The notes under the pieces were generated by a model that was given only the letters and a program-made list of their open reading frames with translations, did no database searches and had not been told where the DNA came from. The translations under genes and the position numbers were made by a program. Source: Enorma phocaeensis (GTDB lineage: Bacteria > Actinomycetota > Coriobacteriia > Coriobacteriales > Coriobacteriaceae). From it: 64,000 nucleotides of DNA. How positions within the stretch are numbered: position 1 is the stretch's first letter; every line of letters begins with the position of its first letter. This document shows, piece after piece, positions 50,127-59,398 of this stretch. The DNA lies in assembly GCF_016901575.1 (NCBI RefSeq), contig NZ_JACJKQ010000002.1, positions 124,001 to 188,000 on the forward strand, given 5' to 3'.

Positions 50127-50426
50127 ATGAATATTGATGCGATGTTTGATCGGCCTGACGTTCGTCAGCTCGTCCATGCGTTTTCGCTCTTGGAGACCGA
50201 ACAGGAAATCGAGGCGTTTTTGACCGATCTCTGCACGCCGCGCGAGGTGTGCGACTTCGCGCAGCGTCTCCAGGTGGCTCGCTATCTGGATGAGGGGGAG
50301 CCCTATGTGCAGGTCCAGGCGCAGACCGGCGCCTCGTCCACCACGGTGAGCCGTGTCTCGAAGGCGCTCAACGGCGAGTATGGCGGCTACCGTCGCATGC
50401 TCATCAAGCTCGAAGACGGCGAGTAG
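50127..50426 (+). CDS. TrpR-like protein YerC/YecD
   Basis: A 99-residue, all-helical member of the TrpR superfamily (YerC/YecD group). The helix-turn-helix is LCTPREVCDFAQRLQVARYL and TGASSTTVSRVSKALNGEYGGY, with the conserved S-T-T-V-S-R recognition helix. The ligand and targets of the group are not established. Length is standard. It is probably monocistronic and could bind the dyad upstream of its own gene. Confidence 0.88.
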   Translation: MNIDAMFDRPDVRQLVHAFSLLETEQEIEAFLTDLCTPREVCDFAQRLQVARYLDEGEPYVQVQAQTGASSTTVSRVSKALNGEYGGYRRMLIKLEDGE

Positions 50427-50529
50427 CCGCGCGGGCGCGGGGAGCGCCACGACGCATGGACTCCTCGCGTCGAGGCGCTACCATAGTCCTCGATAGGCAG
50501 GCGAGGCGCCTGCCCGGTGAGGAGGACCC

Positions 50530-51045
50530 ATGTCTGTACGAGCGAGCTTTTCTGCGGTGAAGACGGCTGAGGACCAGCGCGACCTAGCCGGTCTTGCCGA
50601 GGGCATCTGGCAGGAGTATTGGCCGGCGCTTATCGGCTCCGAGCAGACCGACTACATGGTCGAGCATTTCCAGTCGTTGGCGGCGATTCGCCGCGACATG
50701 GCGGAGCATGGCTACGAGTATTGGTTCGTCTGCGCTCCGGACGGGCGCCGCGTGGGCTATACGGGCGGCCGCGAAGAGCCGGAGACGGGCCGCTTCTTCA
50801 TATCAAAGATTTATCTGCTCAAAGATGAGCGGGGGCATGGGTTTGCCCGCGCGGCGATCTCCTTTTACGAGGAGCTCTGCCGGTCACGCGGCCTTCGCGC
50901 CATGTATCTTACGGTCAATAAGCACAACGAGCTGGGAATTCGCGCCTATACCGGGACCGGCTTTGCCACGGTCGACGCCGTCGAGACGCCGATCGGCGGC
51001 GGCTTTGTCATGGACGACTACATCATGGAGAAGCCGGTATCGTAG
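50530..51045 (+). CDS. GNAT-family N-acetyltransferase
   Basis: A 171-residue acetyltransferase. Acetyl-CoA-binding motif A lies around FFISKIYLLKDERGHGFARAAISF (split: FISKIYLLKDERGHGF then ARAAISFYEEL), with an R/Q-x-x-G-x-G/A-like variant ERGHGFA. Motif B follows as LRAMYLTVNKHNELGIRAYTGTGF. The N-terminal part (AEGIWQEYWPALIGSEQ, YMVEHFQS) matches stand-alone GNATs whose substrates are unknown. GTGAGGAGG precedes the ATG. Confidence 0.9.
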   Translation: MSVRASFSAVKTAEDQRDLAGLAEGIWQEYWPALIGSEQTDYMVEHFQSLAAIRRDMAEHGYEYWFVCAPDGRRVGYTGGREEPETGRFFISKIYLLKDERGHGFARAAISFYEELCRSRGLRAMYLTVNKHNELGIRAYTGTGFATVDAVETPIGGGFVMDDYIMEKPVS

Positions 51046-51058
51046 GGACCCCCGTGCC

Positions 51059-51091
51059 AACGGGCCCCGGTGTCGTCGTGCAGGGCCCGTT
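51059..51091 (+). terminator. Hairpin after the acetyltransferase gene
   Basis: AACGGGCCC (51059-51067) pairs with GGGCCCGTT (51083-51091) around a 15-nt loop. It is 14 bases after the stop codon. The downstream tail is not T-rich. Confidence 0.55.
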
Positions 51092-51145
51092 CGTGTCCGC
51101 ACGGGCGGATAGGATAAGATTCGGATACGACGTGAATGGAGGACC

Positions 51146-54100
51146 ATGGCGATCCGAATCGTAGAGACCGGCTCCGGCGCGGCGCTCGCTGCGTCCGAGC
51201 TCGACATCTTGGCCGGCGACGCACAAACGACCACGCTGCTCGTCCCTGCATATGATGCCCGCGAGCGTGCGCGAAGGGAGCTCGCCGACGCCGGCTACGG
51301 CATGGGCGTGGACGTGCTCACGCCTTCGTCATGGCTGGAGTCGCTCTGGGAGCTCCTGGGCGACGGCCGGCATATGGTGCGCGCCGTCGAGCGCGAGCTG
51401 CTCATCGCCGGGTTGGTGGACGAGGCGCCGGACGGCGGGCTTGCCCCCCTGAAGAAGAATCCCGGCACCGTCCGGATGGTCGCGCGCATGGCGCGAGACC
51501 TTGCCCCATGTCTGGACGGCGCGGCGACGGGGGCTTCCCCGGGCGCCGACATGGCGGACGCCTCCTCCGCCGAAGGCGTCGTGGCTCGCATCGTCGGCGC
51601 ATATCGTGCCCGCCTGCGGGAGCTGTGCCTGGTCGAGGCCTCGGATGCCGCCTGGGCTCTGGCGGCAGGGCTCGCGGCGACGGGGGACGAGCATGTCCCC
51701 GCCCGCTTGGAGTCGGTCGTGCTGCGCGACGTCCTCACCCTTCCGGGGTATCTGGTTCGCCTGCTTGCCGCCGTCGCCGAGGCGGGCGAGGTGACGTTTC
51801 TCATCGGTCGCGGCCAGGAATCGTTTGCCGACGAGCTCGAGCATGCCTTCTGCGCTCGAGGCTGCGCGGTCGAGCGAGGGGCGATATACCCCGACGGGAC
51901 GCCGCCCGCGGAGGCGGTCTCGGAGCTGCCCGCGATCTCGTTTCTCGAGGTAGCCGGCCCCCATGCTCGCGCGGAGGCATATGCCCGCGGCATCGCCGAG
52001 CTGTTGGAGGGGGTCGCCTCCACGGAGGACGACGTGCCGACCGTGCTCGTCGTCGCCCCGCGGCCACAAGAGTTGTTCGACGAGCTCGCGCCACGCCTTG
52101 CCGTTCGCGGCATCGAGAGCGATGTCCGCGGGTTCGTCCGCTTCGCGCAGACGTCGGCAGGCGCGAGCTTCATGGCGCTCTCCGACCTTTCGCGCCGCAT
52201 GGCGGACGCGGAGGAGGGGCGAGGGAGCACGTCCGAGTGGTGGCCCGCGCCCGAGCTCACCGACTGGCTCTATTCTCCGTTTTCGGGCATCGACGCGGCG
52301 CTTGCGCGCGCGTTCGACAAAAAGGTCCGCGGCGACCGCTCCCTGACGCCGGAAGGCGCGATGAGGCAGCTGCAATCGCTGCAAGGCAGGCAGCGCGCGC
52401 TTCGGAAGAAGATGGACCTGACGTCTTCGTGGGCGCAGGTCCCGGCGATTTGCGCCGACGTGTTTCAGGCCCTGCGCCAGGGGCGTCCGGTGACGGCGCT
52501 CAAGCTGATGCTTGCCCAGGTGGACGCCCTTCCCGCCTCCGCATGGGGCGAGCGGGGCGCACGCGTGCGCGCGTCCGTCGAGCGCGCGGCGCTCACGCGT
52601 GCGCTCGAGGTCGTGGGCGAGCTCGCGCATCGCCTCGGCGTGTCTCAGGCGGTTGCCTGCACCGTGCTGGAAGGCATCGCGGTCTCGTCGCCCGTCAGCT
52701 GCCTGCCCGAGGGGGCTCCGCGCGCCCGCGTCGAGTTCCAGGCCCTCTCCGACGCCGTCTGGCGTCCTCGGGGGGCGGCGTGCGCCGCGTTCTTTGCCGA
52801 CGTCGACGTGCAGAGCTATCCGCTCGCGCATGCTGCGGGCCCGCTCGCCACCATGGCGGAGGGGCTTGGCGTGGAGACCGTCTCTATTGAGCCTGCCGCG
52901 CTGCTGCGCGTGCGCGGCGAGCGCGTGCTCAGGGCCGTCGACGCGGCAACGCTCGCCCGGGTCACGCACGACCGCCAGGCGAAGGACCGCTACCCGGCGG
53001 CCCTGTGGACCGAGATAGCGGCGCGCGCGGTCGACGGCGCGCCGAAGCGTTTTGAGGGCGAGGGCGATATCGTCCGCGACCTCGACGACGCGGGCGCCGA
53101 AGGGCTGGTCCGCCTCCGCGTGGCGTGCGAGCCTCCTCAACGCCTCAGCGCGCGGGCGGTTCCCTATCTCGTTCTCAAGCGCCTCGACTGCGGCCCGGAC
53201 GGTGCGGAGCGCTTGGTTCCCCGCCAGTTCTCGGCGTCGCAGATCGAAAGCTATGCGACCTGCCCGCTCTGCTGGTTCATGTCATCGCGCGTGCGCCCCC
53301 AGACGCTTGACGCGGGTTTCGGAAATATGGAGAAGGGTAATTTCGTACACGACGTGCTGTATCGCCTCCATACGCTGCTTGCCGACCGGGGCGTCGCGCG
53401 CGTGACACCCGAGAACCTCGACGCCTGCCTCGAGGCGCTCGATGACGTCTTCGCGGCGGTCCGCTCGGAGCACAGGCAGAACAAGACTTCCAGCTCCGCG
53501 GCGCTGACCCCGCAGTCTGCGGTCGAGGAGGCGCAGGTCGAAGAGATTCTGCCCCTGCTCAAAGGCGTCATTCGCCTGGAGGCGCAGGCGCTCTCGCCGT
53601 TTGCGCCGACATATCTGGAATATGCGTTCAACGATCTGGGCGTCTCCTATGCCGGCATGCCGCTCGGCGGCCGCATCGACCGCGTCGACGTGGACGCCGA
53701 GGGCCGCGCCGTGGTGATCGACTACAAGCACCGTACCGGTGCGCGCCAGTTTGCGCTGCAGGACCCCACGCTGCCTGCGCGCGACGGCACCGTTTCCGCC
53801 GACGATCCGCGGTGGCTGCCGGAGCACACGCAGACGCTCATCTATGCCCAGGCGCTGCGGCGCGCCCTCGGTCTCGACGTCCGTGCGGCGCTCTATCTCG
53901 TCACCAAGGAGCACCCTTCCAAGCTTGTGGGGGCGGCGTCCGAGGAGCTGGTGGAGCAGGAGCGGGGGGACGGCCGCATCCCCGGCCTTCGCCACGGCTT
54001 TCCCGATGCCGAGGGAGGCTCCATGTCGTTTGACGAGCTGCTCGACCGCGTGGAGCGCGGCATCGCCGACCGCTTCGGCGAACTCGAGCGCGGCGTCGTC

Positions 54101-54172
54101 TCCGCCGCGGCGGACGCCGCCGATCGCTGCACGTTCAACCATCCGTTCGGATTCTCCAGAAGGGACGCCTAG
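51146..54172 (+). CDS. AddB-like protein with C-terminal PD-(D/E)XK nuclease
   Basis: A 1008-residue partner for the AddA helicase encoded next. The C-terminal 300 residues hold a RecB-type nuclease: RQFSASQIESYATCPLCWF (about residue 692), YAFNDLGVSYAGMPLGGRIDRVD, and the catalytic VVIDYKHRTG (about 855). The N-terminal two thirds follow the AddB/AdnB pattern of an inactivated helicase fold. I see no Walker A (GxGKT) sequence, and only a C-x-x-C pair instead of the four Fe-S cysteines of Bacillus AddB. GGAGGACC precedes the ATG. The stop is 2 bp before addA. Function: double-strand-break end resection. Confidence 0.85.
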   Translation: MAIRIVETGSGAALAASELDILAGDAQTTTLLVPAYDARERARRELADAGYGMGVDVLTPSSWLESLWELLGDGRHMVRAVERELLIAGLVDEAPDGGLAPLKKNPGTVRMVARMARDLAPCLDGAATGASPGADMADASSAEGVVARIVGAYRARLRELCLVEASDAAWALAAGLAATGDEHVPARLESVVLRDVLTLPGYLVRLLAAVAEAGEVTFLIGRGQESFADELEHAFCARGCAVERGAIYPDGTPPAEAVSELPAISFLEVAGPHARAEAYARGIAELLEGVASTEDDVPTVLVVAPRPQELFDELAPRLAVRGIESDVRGFVRFAQTSAGASFMALSDLSRRMADAEEGRGSTSEWWPAPELTDWLYSPFSGIDAALARAFDKKVRGDRSLTPEGAMRQLQSLQGRQRALRKKMDLTSSWAQVPAICADVFQALRQGRPVTALKLMLAQVDALPASAWGERGARVRASVERAALTRALEVVGELAHRLGVSQAVACTVLEGIAVSSPVSCLPEGAPRARVEFQALSDAVWRPRGAACAAFFADVDVQSYPLAHAAGPLATMAEGLGVETVSIEPAALLRVRGERVLRAVDAATLARVTHDRQAKDRYPAALWTEIAARAVDGAPKRFEGEGDIVRDLDDAGAEGLVRLRVACEPPQRLSARAVPYLVLKRLDCGPDGAERLVPRQFSASQIESYATCPLCWFMSSRVRPQTLDAGFGNMEKGNFVHDVLYRLHTLLADRGVARVTPENLDACLEALDDVFAAVRSEHRQNKTSSSAALTPQSAVEEAQVEEILPLLKGVIRLEAQALSPFAPTYLEYAFNDLGVSYAGMPLGGRIDRVDVDAEGRAVVIDYKHRTGARQFALQDPTLPARDGTVSADDPRWLPEHTQTLIYAQALRRALGLDVRAALYLVTKEHPSKLVGAASEELVEQERGDGRIPGLRHGFPDAEGGSMSFDELLDRVERGIADRFGELERGVVSAAADAADRCTFNHPFGFSRRDA

Positions 54173-54174
54173 CC

Positions 54175-57100
54175 ATGGCGATCGACCTCAGCACACTCAT
54201 GCCCCAGCAGCTCGAGATCGTGAAGACGCTCGACGGCCCCCTGTTCGTCTCTGCGGGCGCCGGCTCCGGCAAGACGTTTACGCTCACGCAGCGCATCCTG
54301 TGGGCCTTGAGTCCGGAGTCCGGGCCCTATGTTGACCATCTGGACCAGGTGCTGGCCATCACGTTCACCAAGGATGCGGCTGCCGAGATACGCGAGCGGG
54401 TGCGCGGCGCGCTCATCAAGGCGGGCATGGAGGACGAGGCCCTGCGCGTCGACGACGCCTGGATCTCGACCATCCACGGCATGTGTTCCCGCATGCTGCG
54501 CGCCCACGCACTCGAGCTCGGACTGGACCCCGAGTTCTCCGTCTTGGGCGACCCCGACGAGCTCATGGGGCAGGCGGTCGAGCGCGTGCTCGCGCGCATG
54601 CAGGAGGAGGGCGCCCTCGCGCCCCGCCGCGGCATCCTCGGATGGTTCGCGCTCCGCGGCGAGACGCGCCCCGGCGGCGGCGAGGCGGGGACGAGCGTCG
54701 TGGGCATCGTGCGGCGCCTGCTCGAGCTCTCGTGCTCGCTGCCTCGCGGCATGGAGGACGTGCATGTCGCGCGCGGGTTCGTCGACTTCTCGGGTTTGGC
54801 CGACGCATGCCGCGCCTATTTGGCGGACGTCTCGAGCGCAAAGAGCAAGGGCGCCCAGAAGGCGCTTGCCCTCCTCGAACGCGTGGAGGCGATCGACGCG
54901 TCTGCCGCGACGCTGCCGGAGGTCGTCGATCTTCTCATGAATCTCGACGTTCCCGCCGCGAGCGGGAATGCCAAGGCGGCGGCAGCGCTCATCAAGGCCG
55001 AGGCCGCCGAGGCCTTGGCGAACGCCTATGTGGCACTCGGCTCTGGCGATTTGGACGAGCTGCTGCTCTTCGCCCGCAACGTCGAGGCGGAGTATCGGAG
55101 CCTCAAGGCCGAGCAGTCGCTGCTCGACAACGACGACCTGTTGCGCCTGGCGTATGACGCGCTGCGCGACCACGAGTCGGTCCGCGCGGCCTATGCGGGC
55201 ATGTTCAAGCTGGTCATGATTGACGAGTTTCAGGATACCGCCCAGCAGCAGGTGGACCTCATCGACCTGCTGGCGGGCGAGGGGGGCGTGCACCTGTGCA
55301 CCGTGGGCGACGCGCAGCAGTCCATCTATCGCTTCCGCGGCGCCGACGTGGAGGTCTTTCGGCGCAAGGAGCGCGAGATCTCCCAGGCGTCCCAGGGGGA
55401 GGGGAGTGGTGCGGGGGGCCGCATCGTGCGCCTGGTCAAGAATTTCCGCAGCCATGCCGACATCCTCGACTACGTCGCGCAGGTCTTCGACGACGGGCGC
55501 GGCGGCATCATGAGGGATTTTCTCGACCTGGTGCCCAACGACGGCCGCGCCGACGGGCTTTTGGTCCGGGGGGCGTCGCGCAGGCAGGCGGTCTTCGTCG
55601 CCGCGAAGCGCACCGAGGACATCCGTCCGGCGCTTGCGGCGTCCATCGCCCGGCGCTTCCGTGCGCTCGCAGATGCCGGCCAGCCGGCGGGCGGCATGGT
55701 CCTTTTGCTGGGAGGCATGACCCACGCCGACACCTATGCCGACGCCATCAGGGCGGAGGGCCTCGACTGCGTCATCGCGGGCGGTTCGGTGTTCTCGCAG
55801 GCGCCCGAGGTCGCCGCGGTGCGCGCGCTCGCCTGCTCGCTCGCCAACCCCGTTGATACCGCCCAGGGCCTGGCGCCGCTCCTGCAGTCTCCCATGTTCG
55901 CCCTCGGCGCCCAAGAGTTCCTGGCGCTTGCCACGGCATGGGATCCCGCCACGGGCGAGACGCGCCGCCGCAACCTCGATGTCGGCATCGCCTCGGACGA
56001 GGACGCCCCGGGGCTTGACGGGCTCGAGCTCGTGGCGCGCGCCCGTGCCGTCTTGCGGCGCGCCTTCGCGCGCGTGGGGCGCGACCCTGTTGCCCGCATC
56101 GCCCGCGACGTGGTGAACGAGTCCGGCTGGTTCGTGCGGCTTGCGGACCGCGGCCCCGAGGGCAAGGCGGTCGCCGCGAACGTGCTCAAGGCGCTGGACG
56201 CCCTGGGCGAGGCGGAGGCGGAGCTCGGATGCGCCCCGCGACGCATCGCGCTTGCCTTCGACCGCTTCTTGGCGGGCAAGGAGGCACCGGGCGCCCTGAA
56301 CGAGGAGGGCGGCGACGCGGTGCGCATCATGACCGTGCATGCCTCGAAGGGCCTCGAGTTTCCCGTCGTCGCCGTCGCGGAGTGCTTCTCGGTGCGGGGC
56401 GACTCCTCAAGGTTTCGCGTGCGACGCTTCAGCGACCGCGTGGACGCCGCGCTGCTGCCGTCGCGGTTCCCCTCGTTTGGCCTTCCGGACGGCTCCTCCG
56501 TTTCGGGAGACGATGTCGAAAAGCAGTTCAAGAAGGTCTTGAAGTGGCTTGACGGCGACCTTGCAGAGGAGGTGTGCGCCACCGGCTCGGTGGCAGGGGC
56601 GTTTATCGGCATGGGCGCCGAAAACCTGGACCTCGAGCTTGCCGAGCGGGCGCGTCTGCTCTATGTCGCCATGACGCGCGCACGCGAGCTCTTGATACTT
56701 GCCATGGGAGAGAAGATCGGGTCCGAGAACAAGGTCCCGACGCTCAAGTTCGACGAGACGACCGACTTGACCGGCCGCGTGCTCGAGCGCATCCTTCCCG
56801 GGTGGCCATCGCTTGCAGCTGATCGCCTCTATTGCGAAGGGTCCCAGGCGGGTGACTTCGAGTTTCTCCCGCTCGACGGGTTCACCTTCGCGGGCGTGCC
56901 TTACGAGGGCGTCGAGAAGCCAGGGGCCGCAGGCGGGCATGACGGCCCGACGTCGGGCTCCGATGCTGCAGGCGGCTTGCCGGATGACGACGGCCCCATG
57001 GACACCTTCACGTTGGTTGAGCCCGCCCGCGCGCCCGTGCGGACGGTGCCGGCGGCAAAGCCTCCGCGCGTCTCGTACAGCTACACCTCGATGGCCGCGG

Positions 57101-57903
57101 CGCTCCACGGGGAGGGCGAGGACCGCGTCGGCGGGCTGTCCGACCGCGAGATGCCCGGCCGGCCCGCGACGGATGCTGCCGAGATGGCGCTCGAGGAGGA
57201 TGCCGCCCCGCTCGTCCCGTCTTCCGATGCGCAGGAGGCCTCTCCGCGGCCGCCGGTGTTCGAGGTCGTTGCTGCTGCCGTGGACGGCGAGGCCGGGGAC
57301 GATGACGCCCCGGACGCCCCCGGACGCCCGGCTGGCAGCGCCTCCGAAGGCTCCTCCGAGCCCTCCGGCGGCGCTGTCGAGGATCCCACGGCGCTCGGCT
57401 CCGCCTTCCACGCGGCGGCGCAGTGGCTCATCGAGACCCGTCGAGATTTCGTGCCGGCGGCGCGCATCGATGCGCTTTGCGCGTACTGGGGCGTCTCCGA
57501 TGCCCAGCGGGCGCGGCTCGAGTCGGCGCTGGGCCGATGGGAGGGCTCCGCGGTGCGGCGCGAGGTCATGGGGTGGCCTCTCGTGCAGGCAGAGGTGCCG
57601 TTTTTCTGCGAGGGCATGGACGAGGCGCGCGAGCGGTTTGGACCCTATGTCGAAGGCTCGATCGACGTCCTGTGCCGCGACCCCGCGCGTCCTGGGGAGG
57701 CCCTTGTCGTCGACTATAAGACGGGCGGCTCCGCATCCGAGACGGTAGAGGAGCTCCAGGCAAAGCACGAGCTCCAGGCGCGCGTCTACGCGGACGCCCT
57801 CCACCGTGCGGGGTTTGCCGACGTGACGCTCAAGTTCGTGCGCGTGGAGATCGAAGACCCGTCCCGTCCCGGAGAGCCCCAGGTGGTCACCTATCGGCTC
57901 TAG
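54175..57903 (+). CDS. addA: AddA-like helicase-nuclease (UvrD family)
   Basis: A 1242-residue ATP-dependent helicase/exonuclease that processes DNA ends for recombination. Walker A is AGAGSGKTFT (about residue 27), motif II is MIDEFQDT (about 349), and motif III is GDAQQSIYRFRGAD. Motif V is TVHASKGLEFPVV and motif VI is LYVAMTRARELL. A long acidic, Pro/Ala-rich linker (about 920-1060, low complexity) leads to the C-terminal RecB-type nuclease with GSIDVLC and VVDYKTGG (about 1180). Both subunits carrying a nuclease domain is the AddAB/AdnAB arrangement, not RecBCD. Confidence 0.93.
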   Translation: MAIDLSTLMPQQLEIVKTLDGPLFVSAGAGSGKTFTLTQRILWALSPESGPYVDHLDQVLAITFTKDAAAEIRERVRGALIKAGMEDEALRVDDAWISTIHGMCSRMLRAHALELGLDPEFSVLGDPDELMGQAVERVLARMQEEGALAPRRGILGWFALRGETRPGGGEAGTSVVGIVRRLLELSCSLPRGMEDVHVARGFVDFSGLADACRAYLADVSSAKSKGAQKALALLERVEAIDASAATLPEVVDLLMNLDVPAASGNAKAAAALIKAEAAEALANAYVALGSGDLDELLLFARNVEAEYRSLKAEQSLLDNDDLLRLAYDALRDHESVRAAYAGMFKLVMIDEFQDTAQQQVDLIDLLAGEGGVHLCTVGDAQQSIYRFRGADVEVFRRKEREISQASQGEGSGAGGRIVRLVKNFRSHADILDYVAQVFDDGRGGIMRDFLDLVPNDGRADGLLVRGASRRQAVFVAAKRTEDIRPALAASIARRFRALADAGQPAGGMVLLLGGMTHADTYADAIRAEGLDCVIAGGSVFSQAPEVAAVRALACSLANPVDTAQGLAPLLQSPMFALGAQEFLALATAWDPATGETRRRNLDVGIASDEDAPGLDGLELVARARAVLRRAFARVGRDPVARIARDVVNESGWFVRLADRGPEGKAVAANVLKALDALGEAEAELGCAPRRIALAFDRFLAGKEAPGALNEEGGDAVRIMTVHASKGLEFPVVAVAECFSVRGDSSRFRVRRFSDRVDAALLPSRFPSFGLPDGSSVSGDDVEKQFKKVLKWLDGDLAEEVCATGSVAGAFIGMGAENLDLELAERARLLYVAMTRARELLILAMGEKIGSENKVPTLKFDETTDLTGRVLERILPGWPSLAADRLYCEGSQAGDFEFLPLDGFTFAGVPYEGVEKPGAAGGHDGPTSGSDAAGGLPDDDGPMDTFTLVEPARAPVRTVPAAKPPRVSYSYTSMAAALHGEGEDRVGGLSDREMPGRPATDAAEMALEEDAAPLVPSSDAQEASPRPPVFEVVAAAVDGEAGDDDAPDAPGRPAGSASEGSSEPSGGAVEDPTALGSAFHAAAQWLIETRRDFVPAARIDALCAYWGVSDAQRARLESALGRWEGSAVRREVMGWPLVQAEVPFFCEGMDEARERFGPYVEGSIDVLCRDPARPGEALVVDYKTGGSASETVEELQAKHELQARVYADALHRAGFADVTLKFVRVEIEDPSRPGEPQVVTYRL

Positions 57904-57959
57904 CTCGGGGGTGTCGCCGCCATGCGCGCGGCGGGCGCAGACGCGGCGGCGCTGAGCGC

Positions 57960-58530
57960 ATGGCGCTGGCCCGCACGTCGTTCGACCTGGTGGTGCTCGA
58001 CATCATGATGCCCGGCATGGACGGCTACGAGGTGTGCCGGCGCATCCGCCAGACGTCCGATGTCCCGGTATTGTTCTTGTCGGCGAAAAACGAGGAGCTC
58101 GACCAGGTTCGCGGGTTCGCCATCGGCGCGGACGACTACGTTACCAAGCCGTTCAAGGCGCGCGAGCTCGTGGCGCGCATCAAGGCGCGCGTGAGGCGAG
58201 ACCGCCGCGCGAACGTGGCCGCGCAGCCCCGTGAGATCTTGAGCTCTGCAGGGCTCAAGCTGGACGTTTCGGCGCACGAGGCGACCTTGAACGGGGAGCC
58301 GGTTTCGCTCACGCCGACGGAATTCGGGCTGCTGGTAGAGCTGATGCGCGCCGGCGACGCCCCGGTCTCTGCGCAAGAGCTCTATGAGAGCGTGTGGCAT
58401 GAGGTCTATAACGCCTCCTCGCGCAATTCCGTCATGGTCTGCATACGTCATCTTCGCAAGAAGCTCGCGCAGATCGATTCGTCGCGCCCCTTTATCGACA
58501 CGGTGTGGGGCGTCGGGTATCGCATGAGGC
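57960..58530 (+). pseudogene. N-terminally truncated OmpR-type response regulator
   Basis: The frame encodes a receiver lacking its first roughly 40 residues, including the acidic pair that binds Mg. The phosphorylation Asp (LVVLDIMMPGMDGYEV) and the conserved Lys (YVTKPFKARELVARIKARV) remain. A complete winged-helix output domain follows (LTPTEFGLLVELM, YESVWHEV, VMVCIRHLRKKL, VWGVGYRM). After GYRM the homology stops and another frame shows a kinase fragment. There is no ribosome site at the ATG and part of the missing region seems to continue in another frame. It follows addA by only 56 bp. Confidence 0.75.
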
Positions 58531-58532
58531 AG

Positions 58533-58690
58533 GCGGCGGCGCGGGGCTCGGACTTGCCATCGCGCGAGAAATCATGCGTGCGCACGGCGGCGACATCGCG
58601 GCGCACAGCGAGGCGGGCCTTACCACCTTCGTGCTTACGGTGCCCGCGCCCTCCGCGTTCCAGACGGCGTCGTTCGCGGACGAGAGGTGA
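58533..58690 (+). pseudogene. C-terminal remnant of a sensor histidine kinase
   Basis: In the frame shifted relative to the regulator, GAGLGLAIAREIMRAHGGDI is the G2 box and following helix of an HATPase domain, with AAHSEAG and TTFVLTVPAP as the last strands, ending in TGA. Everything before the G2 box (sensor, membrane spans, H box, N box) is gone. The fragment abuts the end of the response-regulator gene, as expected after an internal deletion in a regulator-kinase operon. Confidence 0.75.
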
Positions 58691-58747
58691 CCCGTCGCGC
58701 GAAATGGGGTATACCATACTGCATTAGGTTTCGTCCGAGGGAGTACC

Positions 58748-59311
58748 ATGGAGATCACGCAGCATCTGGACGTCACGCCCGAGGAGTTCTTCGATCTTCT
58801 GGAGCGCAACGTCCTGAAAGATATCGAGGATGCCACGGGCAAGGTCATTTCTGCGAGCAAGATTCACGGGCACCGCTATACGAAGGTGGTTCGCCAGGGC
58901 AGGCTCAAATCCGAGATGAAGGTGCGCATCAAGAGCTACCAGCCGCCCGAGCGCTACACGGTCAAGTTCAGCGCCCCGCAGGGCGAGACCTTGATCAGCT
59001 ACCAGGCTGCTCCCGCGGAGGGTGGCGGCACCGACGTCACCTACATCGAGGAGTTCTCGCCCAAAGATCCGGGCTTCGGCCTCAACCGCAAGATCAACCA
59101 GATGCGCTACAACTTCAAGGTCCGCGAGCGCGCCAAGCGCACCCTGCCTGCCATGGAGAAGTACATCAAGCAGGAGCGAAGGCTGAAAGAGGAGGGGGTC
59201 GACCCCACGGGCGAGGCGGACGGCCCGTCCCCGGATGCGCCCGCGGCAGATGCCGCGCCTCAGGCGGCCGAGAACGCCCCCGGCTCTCACGATTCTGCCG
59301 ACAAGGCATAG
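58748..59311 (+). CDS. DUF3284-like protein, first of two paralogues
   Basis: A 187-residue soluble protein. Residues 1-140 form a START-like alpha/beta fold: N-terminal ITQHLDVTPEEFFDLL, strands VKFSAPQGETLISYQ and VTYIEEFSPKD, and a long C-terminal helix. An Ala/Pro/Asp-rich tail of about 45 residues ends the protein. This matches DUF3284-type proteins common in Firmicutes and Coriobacteriia, function unknown. A similar gene follows 87 bp downstream. A weak -10-like CATACT lies at 58715-58720; GGGAG precedes the ATG. Confidence 0.8.
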   Translation: MEITQHLDVTPEEFFDLLERNVLKDIEDATGKVISASKIHGHRYTKVVRQGRLKSEMKVRIKSYQPPERYTVKFSAPQGETLISYQAAPAEGGGTDVTYIEEFSPKDPGFGLNRKINQMRYNFKVRERAKRTLPAMEKYIKQERRLKEEGVDPTGEADGPSPDAPAADAAPQAAENAPGSHDSADKA

Positions 59312-59398
59312 CGCGAGCTCAAGCAGCGCGACGTCTGAGCGATGGCGGGGCGCCGAGAGGCTGCGTCCCGCCTTGTATGTGGTTCCCTGGGAGGGCAT

